Shown here piece by piece: positions 1 through 5,466 of a DNA stretch of 6,163 nucleotides. The notes beneath the pieces were generated by a model. It worked only from the letters and a program-made list of their open reading frames with translations. It was not told the DNA's origin and ran no database searches. Where the stretch lies: positions 1 through 6,163 of the forward strand of contig JAUXUZ010000069.1 of the NCBI GenBank assembly GCA_030680655.1. Reading direction: 5' to 3'. The DNA comes from Phycisphaerales bacterium. Lineage in GTDB: Bacteria > Planctomycetota > Phycisphaerae > Phycisphaerales > UBA1924. Numbering within the stretch: position 1 is the stretch's first letter; every line of letters starts with the position of its first letter. Both the position numbers and the translations under genes were made by a program.

Positions 1-1414
1 CATGGTGCTGGCGGTGCCCGAGAAGAACCTCGCGGCCTTGAAGGAGATCTGCCGGCGCGAGGGGGTCGATTACGCCGAGCTGGGCACGTTCGGCACGCCC
101 AACGCCGAGTTGATCCTCAACTACAAGGGGAGCGAGGTCGGCCGGATCTCCATGCACTTCCTGCACGAGGGGATCCCGATGCCGACAAGGCAGGCGACGT
201 GGGCACCGAGTAAAAAGGGCACCGATCGCAGACACGGTGCTGCCCAGGAAGCACCGGTCGGAGACACGGTGCCACCCAAGACACCGCACGTCAAGGACGC
301 GCTGCTGAAGCTGCTGGCCCACCCCAACATCGCCAGCAAGCACTGGATCATCCGCCAGTACGACCACGAGGTGCAGGGAAACACCGCCGTCAAGCCGCTG
401 GTCGGCCCGGCCCAACGCGGCCCGAGCGATGCGAGCGTCCTGGAGCCCATCCCCGGCAGCAACCGCGGCATCGCGGTCTCGCAAGGGCTGCAGACCGGCA
501 TCGGCGACGCGGCGATCGGCGGCGACGCCTACTGGATGGTGCTCGCCGCGATCGACGAGTGCGTCCGCAACCTCGTCTGCGTCGGCGCCGACCCGACCCG
601 GACCGCGATCCTCGACAACTTCTGCTGGCCCTCGTGCGAGAAGTCGGCCAACATGGGCTCGCTCGTACGTGCCTGCGCCGCCTGTTACGACGGCGCCAAG
701 GCGTACGGCACACCCTTTGTCAGCGGCAAAGACTCACTGAACAACCAGCTCCGCTACACCGACCCCGCGACCGGCGAGCAGCGGGTGATCGAGATCCCCG
801 CGACGCTGCTGATCACCGGCCTGGCGATCGTGCCGCGCATCGACCGCGCCGTGACCATGGACGCCAAGCGCGCGGGCAACGCGCTGATCGTGCTCGGCAA
901 CGGGCCGGGGAGTGAGGCGATGGGCGGGTCGCACTACCAGCGCCTCTTCGGCGGCGGCGGCGAACTCCCTCGTGTCGACTTGAAGGCGGGCCCGACTGCG
1001 GCAAGGCTCGTCGCCGGGCTCATCCAACTCGGCGCGGTGACTTCAGCCCACGACGTTTCCGACGGCGGCGTTCTCTGCGCGGTCGCCGAGATGCTCATCG
1101 GCGGCAACAGTGCTCCGGCGACGCCCCAGTCGCCCGCGCCCCGGAACGCCAAGCCGATCGGCGCTGCGCTGCACCTTTCACGCCTCGCCGGCGACTATAC
1201 CTCCAGCGCGTTCAGCGAGGCCCCCAGCCGTTACGTGCTGGAAGTTGAACCCGCGCGCGTGGGAGAGGTGCTCAACAGCGCCGCGGCCGCCGGGATCGGA
1301 GCTGTTGAGATCGGCGTGCTCGACTCGTCGGGCGTGCTGACCGATCAGGGCAGCGGCCTGAGCGTCGTGGTGGGCGACCTTGCCGGCGCGTGGCTGGGCA
1401 CGCTCGACTGGTAG
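1..1414 (+). CDS. purL: PurL, phosphoribosylformylglycinamidine synthase large subunit (3' part, 5' end outside window)
   Basis: This is the C-terminal 470 residues of the ATP-dependent enzyme that converts FGAR plus ammonia (from glutamine) to FGAM in cytosolic purine synthesis. The frame is already open at the first base. The opening MVLAVPE matches the internal '(Q)ERMVLAVP' segment of PurL, so the first ATG is not the start. Residues 1-66 (to HEGIPMPTRQATW) are the end of the first AIRS C-terminal lobe. Residues 67-97 are a linker, 98-285 the second AIRS N-terminal lobe (ASKHWIIRQYDHEVQG, GGDAYWMV, FVSGKDSL), and 290-460 the second C-terminal lobe (GGSHYQRLFG, HDVSDGGVLCAVAEML). No glutaminase domain follows, so separate PurQ and PurS partners are expected; none is in the window. 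The linker carries an unusual palindrome insertion (separate entry). A second Pro/Ala-rich insertion lies near residues 369-384. The family assignment is firm. The catalytic residues of the N-terminal half cannot be seen. Confidence 0.95.
   Translation, partial: MVLAVPEKNLAALKEICRREGVDYAELGTFGTPNAELILNYKGSEVGRISMHFLHEGIPMPTRQATWAPSKKGTDRRHGAAQEAPVGDTVPPKTPHVKDALLKLLAHPNIASKHWIIRQYDHEVQGNTAVKPLVGPAQRGPSDASVLEPIPGSNRGIAVSQGLQTGIGDAAIGGDAYWMVLAAIDECVRNLVCVGADPTRTAILDNFCWPSCEKSANMGSLVRACAACYDGAKAYGTPFVSGKDSLNNQLRYTDPATGEQRVIEIPATLLITGLAIVPRIDRAVTMDAKRAGNALIVLGNGPGSEAMGGSHYQRLFGGGGELPRVDLKAGPTAARLVAGLIQLGAVTSAHDVSDGGVLCAVAEMLIGGNSAPATPQSPAPRNAKPIGAALHLSRLAGDYTSSAFSEAPSRYVLEVEPARVGEVLNSAAAAGIGAVEIGVLDSSGVLTDQGSGLSVVVGDLAGAWLGTLDW
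202..272. repeat. Two 22-nt palindromes inserted in frame in the purL linker
   Basis: Two units of the form GCACCG-N10-CGGTGC lie at 219-240 and 251-272. They match at 20 of 22 positions and have a 32-nt period. A further half-site, GGCACCGA at 202-209, repeats the start of the first unit (218-225). Each unit can form a 6-bp stem. They encode about residues 73-91 of PurL, a stretch between two conserved lobes that does not look like family sequence. I infer a small palindromic element that inserted in a tolerant linker and kept the frame open. Confidence 0.6.
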
Positions 1415-1442
1415 CCGCTCAACGCCCGAGTCCCGCGGGCGG

Positions 1443-1448
1443 TACACT
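1443..1448 (+). promoter_or_regulatory. Candidate -10 box (TACACT) of glycogen synthase, leaderless type
   Basis: TACACT matches the bacterial -10 consensus at 4 of 6 positions and ends exactly 7 nt before the ATG at 1456, with no Shine-Dalgarno sequence between. This spacing would place the transcription start at or next to the start codon. Just upstream, CGCCCG (1423-1428) and CGGGCG (1436-1441) can form a 6-bp hairpin with no T-tract, possibly a weak end to purL transcripts. No convincing -35 is visible. Confidence 0.4.
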
Positions 1449-1455
1449 CAGCCCC

Positions 1456-3372
1456 ATGCTCCAGGGTGCCCTCCACGCAACTCCGCCCAGCAAGCTCCCC
1501 CCGGCGGTGTTCGACGACGCAGGCGCGGCCACACAGAGCGCCCCCACGACGCAAGTTCAGGTGCCGCGCAACGGTCTGCTGCTCGAGGTCGCCTGGGAAG
1601 TCTGCAACCCGATCGGCGGCATCTTTCAAGTGATCCGCAGCAAGGCCCCGGCGATGGTCGACAAATGGGGCGACCGCTACTGCCTGGTCGGGCCGTACAG
1701 CCCGCAGCACGCGCAGCTCGAGTTCGAGGAGGTCGCGCCGTTCGGTCCGATCGGCGAGGCGGTCGTCAAACTCCGCGCTGAGGGCCTGCACGTGCGCTTC
1801 GGGCGCTGGATGATCGCCAGCCGCCCGCTGACGGTGCTGATCGAGCACTGGCAAGGGGCGGACCGTCTCAACGACACCAAGTACCGCGTCTTCGCCGATC
1901 ACGGGGTGAGCATCCCAAGCGGCGACGACCTGATCGACGGTGTCGTCACCTTCGCCGACGCGGTGCTCCGGCTCTTCAAGGCCGTGACCGAGGCCACCGT
2001 CACCTCCGGCTCGGGCCCGGTGCTCGGTCACTTCCACGAGTGGATGGCCGGCCTGGCGATCCCGATGATCCGCCAGAACAAGCTGCCCGTTGGAACCGTC
2101 TTCACCACCCACGCGACGCTCCTTGGCCGCTACATGGCCAGCAACGACAACGACGAAGGGGGCTGCGGCGGCCTCTACGACCGTTTGGCGTGGGGGACCA
2201 TCGACCAGGCGGCCGAAGCGGCCCACTACAACATCCTGGCGCAACACAACATCGAGCGTGCCTGCGCCCACGGCTCGGACGTGATGAGCACCGTGAGCGA
2301 CATCACCGCCGAAGAGTGCGACGGCCTGCTCGGGCGCCCGGCGGACATCATCTTGCCCAACGGGCTCGACATCCAGCGCTACAACGTGGGGCACGAGTTC
2401 CAGACCCTGCACGCGCAGTACAAAGAGAAGATCCATCAGTTCGTGATGGGCCACTTCTTCCCCAGCTACTCGTTCGACCTTGACCGCACGATCTACATCT
2501 TCACCAGCGGGCGCTACGAGCCGCGGAACAAGGGATTCGACATCTCCGTCGAGGCGATGGCCAGGCTCAACGCCGAGTTGAAGGCGGCGAACCTGGGCGT
2601 CACGGTGGTCTTCTTCATCGTCACGCGCCGGCCCACGATCTCGCTCCACCCTTGGGCCCTGCAGCAGCGCGGCGTGCTCAACGAGTTCCGCTCGGTGTGC
2701 GACCACATCATGAGCAACCTCTCCGACAGCCTCTTCAAGCTGGGGGCCACGGGCGCGCGCGTCGATATCGAGAAGCTGATCGACGAGTACTGGGTGCTCC
2801 GCTACCGGCGCACACAGCAGGCCTTCAAGGTCGACCGCCTGCCCCTGGTCGTCACCCACGCGATCGACGGCGACGACCCCGTGCTGAACCAGATCCGCAA
2901 GGTCTGGCTCTTCAACCGCAAGGACGACCCCGTCAAGATCGTCTACCACCCCGACTTCATCTCCCCCACCTCACCGCTGTGGGGCATGGAGTACGAAGAG
3001 TTCGTCCGCGGCTGCCATCTGGGCGTCTTTCCAAGCGCCTACGAGCCGTGGGGCTACACGCCGCTGGAGGCGATCGCGATGGGCGTGCCCGCGATGAGCA
3101 GCGACCTCGCGGGGTTCGGCACGTACGTGAGCAAGCACCTGAAGTGGCAGCAGGGCGCCGGCCTCTGGAACATCCACCGGCGCGGACGCAGCTTTGACGA
3201 AGCGGCCGGCGAGATGGCCAGCTACCTGCTCGACTTCTGCAAACTCGACCGGCGCGGACGCATCGGCATGCGCAACAACGTCGAGGCCCACTCGTGGCAG
3301 TTCGACTGGAACACCCTCGCCACGCACTACCACAAAGCCCACGCGATGGCGCTGGAGCGGGCGTTTAGATAA
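1456..3372 (+). CDS. Glycogen synthase, eukaryote-type (GT3 family)
   Basis: This cytosolic glucosyltransferase of 638 residues adds glucose from a nucleotide sugar (UDP-glucose in characterised GT3 enzymes) to growing alpha-1,4-glucan. The fold is two Rossmann domains. Near the N terminus, EVAWEVCNPIGGIFQVI contains the donor-loop Gly-Gly (residues 54-55). It is followed by FTTHATLLGRY, LPNGLDI, GRYEPRNKGFDI and SPTSPLWGMEYEEFVRGCHLGVFPS, all close to animal and fungal synthases. The E-x7-E motif is YEPWGYTPLE with E530 and E538. The C-terminal arginine helix is only partly kept: R599, R600, R602 and R606 are present, but the last two positions are N608 and A611. The protein ends where eukaryotic enzymes begin their phosphorylated tail. 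ATG 1456 is the first ATG, 41 bp after purL, and has a TACACT box 7 nt upstream. Bacterial GlgA (GT5) is excluded by the motifs. The family call is near certain. The regulation statement is inference. Confidence 0.96.
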   Translation: MLQGALHATPPSKLPPAVFDDAGAATQSAPTTQVQVPRNGLLLEVAWEVCNPIGGIFQVIRSKAPAMVDKWGDRYCLVGPYSPQHAQLEFEEVAPFGPIGEAVVKLRAEGLHVRFGRWMIASRPLTVLIEHWQGADRLNDTKYRVFADHGVSIPSGDDLIDGVVTFADAVLRLFKAVTEATVTSGSGPVLGHFHEWMAGLAIPMIRQNKLPVGTVFTTHATLLGRYMASNDNDEGGCGGLYDRLAWGTIDQAAEAAHYNILAQHNIERACAHGSDVMSTVSDITAEECDGLLGRPADIILPNGLDIQRYNVGHEFQTLHAQYKEKIHQFVMGHFFPSYSFDLDRTIYIFTSGRYEPRNKGFDISVEAMARLNAELKAANLGVTVVFFIVTRRPTISLHPWALQQRGVLNEFRSVCDHIMSNLSDSLFKLGATGARVDIEKLIDEYWVLRYRRTQQAFKVDRLPLVVTHAIDGDDPVLNQIRKVWLFNRKDDPVKIVYHPDFISPTSPLWGMEYEEFVRGCHLGVFPSAYEPWGYTPLEAIAMGVPAMSSDLAGFGTYVSKHLKWQQGAGLWNIHRRGRSFDEAAGEMASYLLDFCKLDRRGRIGMRNNVEAHSWQFDWNTLATHYHKAHAMALERAFR

Positions 3373-3385
3373 GCGGGCCTGGCCA

Positions 3386-3569
3386 CCCCCTTCGCCCGCG
3401 CTGCGGGAGAAGGTGCCTGAGGCTCTGCGAAGGCGGATGAGGGTGCCTTGAATACGTCCAGACAACACTAGAACGGTCTGCGCTTGCCTCATCCAGAATT
3501 GGCAGAAAACCCCCTCACCCGGCCTCGCAAAGCCTCGGCCACCCTCTCCCGCTTCGCGGGCGAGGGAGG
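3386..3569. repeat. Inverted pair of ~60-bp palindromic repeats (pair 1, REPIN-like)
   Basis: Arm A (3386-3449) reads on the minus strand and arm B (3510-3569) on the plus strand as versions of the same unit: a CCCTCA-type start, a central GC-rich part with an AGCCTC core, and a terminal hairpin with a 3-nt loop. The arm A hairpin pairs CTTC/GAAG and CCCGC/GCGGG (3390-3412) around one mismatch. The arm B hairpin pairs CCCTC/GAGGG and CCCGC/GCGGG (3542-3566) around one mismatch. The 60-bp spacer (3450-3509) has no recognisable content. The pair fills most of the gap after glycogen synthase and ends 27 bp before the nuclease start. It may also help end transcription, although it has no T-tract. 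It belongs to the same family as the pairs at 4521-4752 and 6009-6163. Confidence 0.85.
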
Positions 3570-3596
3570 CTTGCGCATTCGGCCAACAATTGGGCG

Positions 3597-4520
3597 GTGA
3601 AACGGATCGAACCAACACGCGACGATCTGGCGCCGCGCGATCAGGTTCAACCAACCTATCAAGCCAAGCGCAGGGCCGTATCGCTCCGAAAGGAGATGTC
3701 GCCGCCGGAGCGGAAGTTGTGGAACATACTGCGCCAAGGCCGCGCGGATAGGCGTTGGCCTGTGTTCCGACGCCAGCACCCGCTCGGTGTCTACGTTGCT
3801 GATTTCTATTGCCACGAGGCGTTGCTGGTCATCGAACTCGACGGCGCAGACCACAGCACACGGCGAGTTCAAGACGCGGTGAGAGACCGTTGGATGGCCG
3901 ACCAAGGCATCACCGTCCTCCGCCTGACCGTCTCCGAGTTTGAGCAGAACACCGACGGCGCTGCCTCCACCATCCTCCGCGCTGTGCGCCGCACCGCGAA
4001 AGCCGCGCAGAACGCGGCTAGCCTCCCCGCCATGTCTTCGGCCGCAGCCGCAAATCCCGACGCCCGCCCCCACGTCCTGCTCTTTACCGACGGCGCATGC
4101 TCGGGCAACCCCGGGCCGGGCGGGTGGGCCTACATCCTCAAGCACCCCACCACCGGCAAGGTCCGCGAGGCGTGCGGCGCCGAGGCCCACACCACCAACA
4201 ACAAGATGGAGCTCCAGGCCGTGATCGAGGGGCTCGCGGCCCTGAGCAAGCCGTCGCTGGTCGACCTCACCAGCGACTCAAAGTACGTGCTCGACGGCAT
4301 GAAGACCTGGCTCGACGGCTGGAAAAAGAAGGGCTGGAAAACCGCCAGCAAGGCCCCCGTCAAGAACGAGGACCAGTGGCGCAGGCTTGACGAGCTGCGC
4401 TCCAAGCACACCATCCGCTTCCACTGGATCAAGGGTCACGCCGAGCACCCCGAGAACAGCCGGTGCGACCAGTTGGCGGTGATGGCGCGGGAGAAACTGG
4501 TTGCGGATGGGATTTCGTAG
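3597..4520 (+). CDS. rnhA: DUF559 (Vsr-like) nuclease domain joined in frame to RNase HI
   Basis: This is one 307-residue open frame with two complete domains. Residues 25-130 are DUF559, related to very-short-patch-repair endonucleases. LRKEMSPPERKLW is followed by FRRQHPLGVYVADFYC (D69) and VIELDGADH (E80, D82, H86), so the presumed active-site residues are intact. Residues 131-158 are an Ala/Pro linker. Residues 159-307 are RNase HI, which cuts the RNA strand of RNA-DNA hybrids: FTDGACSGNPGPGGW (D165), TTNNKMELQAVIEGL (E205), SDSKYVLDG (D227), KGHAEHPENSRCDQLA (H281, D291), giving the full catalytic set. The start is GTG 3597, the first start codon in the frame; no Shine-Dalgarno or TANNNT box precedes it. 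ATG 4032 (residue 146) looks like the original rnhA start (separate entry). The nuclease part uses more A/T-ending codons than its neighbours, which suggests transfer. DUF559 function is unproven. Whether the fused protein is made is open. Confidence 0.8.
   Translation: MKRIEPTRDDLAPRDQVQPTYQAKRRAVSLRKEMSPPERKLWNILRQGRADRRWPVFRRQHPLGVYVADFYCHEALLVIELDGADHSTRRVQDAVRDRWMADQGITVLRLTVSEFEQNTDGAASTILRAVRRTAKAAQNAASLPAMSSAAAANPDARPHVLLFTDGACSGNPGPGGWAYILKHPTTGKVREACGAEAHTTNNKMELQAVIEGLAALSKPSLVDLTSDSKYVLDGMKTWLDGWKKKGWKTASKAPVKNEDQWRRLDELRSKHTIRFHWIKGHAEHPENSRCDQLAVMAREKLVADGIS
4019..4024 (+). promoter_or_regulatory. Candidate -10 box (TAGCCT) for a separate rnhA transcript
   Basis: TAGCCT fits TANNNT and ends 7 nt before ATG 4032, the same spacing as the box ahead of glycogen synthase. 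A perfect 7-bp inverted repeat (AGCCGCG 4001-4007, CGCGGCT 4013-4019) abuts and overlaps it by one base. This could be an operator or a leftover of a transcript end for the upstream nuclease. The box lies inside the fused reading frame. Its role is inferred from position and from similarity to the other boxes in the window. Confidence 0.35.
4032..4520 (+). CDS. rnhA: RNase HI, alternative stand-alone product of the same frame
   Basis: If translation starts at ATG 4032, the product is 162 residues, close to the usual bacterial RNase HI length (155 in E. coli). It begins with a short Ala-rich lead of 13 residues (MSSAAAANPDARP) before the first strand of the fold. All four acidic catalytic residues lie in this part. 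The upstream TAGCCT box and the normal length argue that this was, and may still be, the native gene, with the nuclease domain added by an insertion upstream. It is an alternative to the long fused product, not an additional locus. It ends convergently with smpB, the gap between them being filled by repeat pair 2. Confidence 0.6.
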   Translation: MSSAAAANPDARPHVLLFTDGACSGNPGPGGWAYILKHPTTGKVREACGAEAHTTNNKMELQAVIEGLAALSKPSLVDLTSDSKYVLDGMKTWLDGWKKKGWKTASKAPVKNEDQWRRLDELRSKHTIRFHWIKGHAEHPENSRCDQLAVMAREKLVADGIS

Positions 4521-4752
4521 CCCCTTCGCCCGCGCAGCGGCAGACCGTGCTTTCAGTAGCGACGCGGATGAACGCCGGAAGTGAAGTAGCCATCTTCCAT
4601 ATTTCAAGGCTCTGCGAGGGCGGATGAGGGTGCTTTGTGACGCCACGAAACCCCAGGGTGGTGCTCGTCAATCCGCCTGCCAAAGACTGAAACCCCCTCA
4701 CCCGGCTTCGCGAAGCCTCAGCCACCCTCTCCCGCTGCGCGGGAGAGGGAGG
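4521..4752. repeat. Inverted pair of palindromic repeats (pair 2), left arm interrupted
   Basis: Arm C (4521-4637) is the minus-strand version of the repeat. It is split: its first part (4521-4554) aligns with arm A of pair 1 and has a decayed hairpin arm, about 51 bp of unrelated sequence follow (4555-4605), and the core resumes (4606-4637). Arm D (4693-4752) is a plus-strand copy with a perfect 11-bp hairpin (4725-4735 with 4739-4749, loop TGC) and a perfect 14-bp palindrome, GGCTTCGCGAAGCC, at 4704-4717. The pair fills the whole gap between the convergent rnhA and smpB ends. It starts right after the rnhA stop and ends 1 bp before the smpB stop codon. It could act as a barrier to read-through for both genes, but lacks a T-tract. 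Confidence 0.85.
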
Positions 4753-4753
4753 A

Positions 4754-5245
4754 TCACCGATCCCGCTTCCCCATCGCCCGGTCCACCTCGCGGCGCATCT
4801 CGCGGGTCTTGATCGCGTCGCGCTTGTCGTGGCTCTTGCGCCCCGTCCCCAGCCCGATCAGCAGCTTGGCGTAGCCGTTGCGAAAGTAGAGCTTCAGCGG
4901 CACCAGCGTCACACCCTTGACCATCGTTGCCCGTGCCAGCCGCGCGATCTCCTTCTTGTGCGCCAGCAGCTTCCGCGTCCGCACCTCGGGCGGCGCGTTG
5001 TGCGCGGCCGGCCCGTAATGCCCGATGTTCACCCCGTGCAGGAAGAGCGCCGCCCCGCGCGGTGACTCGGGCCCGTCGGCCGCGACGTACCCCTCTCCGA
5101 GCGACACCTTCCCCTCGCGGACGCTCTTGACCTCGCTGCCGGCGAGCATGATGCCCACCTCGAGTTCCTCGGTGATCTGGTAGTTGAACCGCGCCTTGCG
5201 GTTCTCGATGGTGGGCGTCTCGGGATGGTCTTTCTTCTTTGACAC
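4754..5245 (-). CDS. smpB: SmpB, tmRNA-binding protein
   Basis: This small basic protein (163 residues) binds tmRNA and delivers it to stalled ribosomes in trans-translation. Visible family marks are the lysine-rich start (MSKKKDHPETP), IENRKARFNYQI, the core motif AGSEVKSVREGKVSLGEGYV (residues 35-54), RTRKLLAHKKEI, and the C-terminal GRKSHDKRDAIKTREM with the conserved DKR near residues 140-142. The chosen start is GTG at 5245, because family members begin at this lysine cluster. A longer frame opening with TTG at 5296 would add 17 residues with no family match. There is no Shine-Dalgarno sequence, but TATGCT lies 9 nt upstream. The ssrA partner is not in the window. It converges with rnhA and diverges from the RNA-binding protein gene. 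Identification is firm; the start is probable. Confidence 0.95.
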   Translation of the reverse strand: MSKKKDHPETPTIENRKARFNYQITEELEVGIMLAGSEVKSVREGKVSLGEGYVAADGPESPRGAALFLHGVNIGHYGPAAHNAPPEVRTRKLLAHKKEIARLARATMVKGVTLVPLKLYFRNGYAKLLIGLGTGRKSHDKRDAIKTREMRREVDRAMGKRDR

Positions 5246-5254
5246 GGGCAGGGG

Positions 5255-5260
5255 AGCATA
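5255..5260 (-). promoter_or_regulatory. Candidate -10 box (TATGCT) of smpB
   Basis: Read on the minus strand, TATGCT (4 of 6 matches to the -10 consensus) ends 9 nt before the GTG start at 5245, and no ribosome binding site lies between. This fits a leaderless or near-leaderless transcript, like the boxes before glycogen synthase and rnhA. It also supports GTG 5245 over the longer TTG start at 5296, which would put the box inside the coding frame. No -35 element is evident. Confidence 0.35.
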
Positions 5261-5307
5261 GAAGGCAGCGGCGGGGGAGCCTTCCCAATCGCCCAAGGAG
5301 GGGTGGC

Positions 5308-5313
5308 TACACT
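5308..5313 (+). promoter_or_regulatory. Candidate -10 box (TACACT) for the RNA-binding protein gene
   Basis: TACACT, identical to the box before glycogen synthase, lies in the region between the divergent smpB and RNA-binding protein genes. A start about 7 nt downstream (near 5320) would give a leader of about 147 nt that begins directly with the hairpins at 5321-5384. No clear -35 is seen. This is inferred from the hexamer and its position only. Confidence 0.3.
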
Positions 5314-5320
5314 TGGCCCA

Positions 5321-5384
5321 GTCGGGGTATTTCCCGACAGTGCCCGGCGAGGGTTTCAGTGGCGCGGGGCCACGTTCGCCGGGC
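5321..5384 (+). promoter_or_regulatory. Structured 5' leader of the RNA-binding protein gene
   Basis: Two stems follow each other. GTCGGG/CCCGAC (5321-5326 with 5333-5338) has a 6-nt loop. A perfect 9-bp stem follows (5342-5350 with 5376-5384) and encloses a second stem, GTGGC/GCCAC (5359-5363 with 5369-5373). No T-tract follows, so this is not a simple terminator. I match it to no known riboswitch class. A structured leader would suit a cold-responsive or autoregulated RRM gene, but that is inference. Confidence 0.4.
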
Positions 5385-5466
5385 GCGTCCGGTGCGAAAC
5401 CGCTCGCTCGGGGCTGTTTCCGCCGGAAGTTGAAGCAAGAGCTGAAGCCGGGCGAGGTAGCGCATC

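Noticed and set aside
1345..2949. Long minus-strand open frame (534 codons) opposite glycogen synthase
   Set aside because: It mirrors the codon structure of the real gene on the other strand, has no recognisable domain, and is typical of antisense frames in GC-rich DNA.
3450..3509. Conserved core in the spacers between repeat arms
   Set aside because: I compared it with the spacers at 4638-4692 and 6067-6106 and found only short chance matches, so I do not call a shared core.
2971..3654. Minus-strand open frame covering the glycogen synthase end and repeat pair 1
   Set aside because: It runs through palindromic repeats and the antisense of a conserved coding region, and shows no protein family features.
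3386..4752. CRISPR array or phage attachment sites
   Set aside because: The repeats are inverted pairs of imperfect palindromes with few copies and uneven spacing. There are no Cas genes, integrase or phage genes.
4698..5288. Second minus-strand frame overlapping smpB
   Set aside because: It is an Arg/Gly/Ala-rich shifted-frame shadow of smpB with no family match.
5246..5296. Longer SmpB N terminus from the TTG start at 5296
   Set aside because: The extra 17 residues match nothing in the family. The family start aligns with GTG 5245, and a TATGCT box would fall inside the extension.
5401..5425. Transcription terminator or attenuator in the leader (CGGGGCTGTTTCC)
   Set aside because: There is no upstream arm able to form a stable stem next to it, and the T-run is only three bases long.
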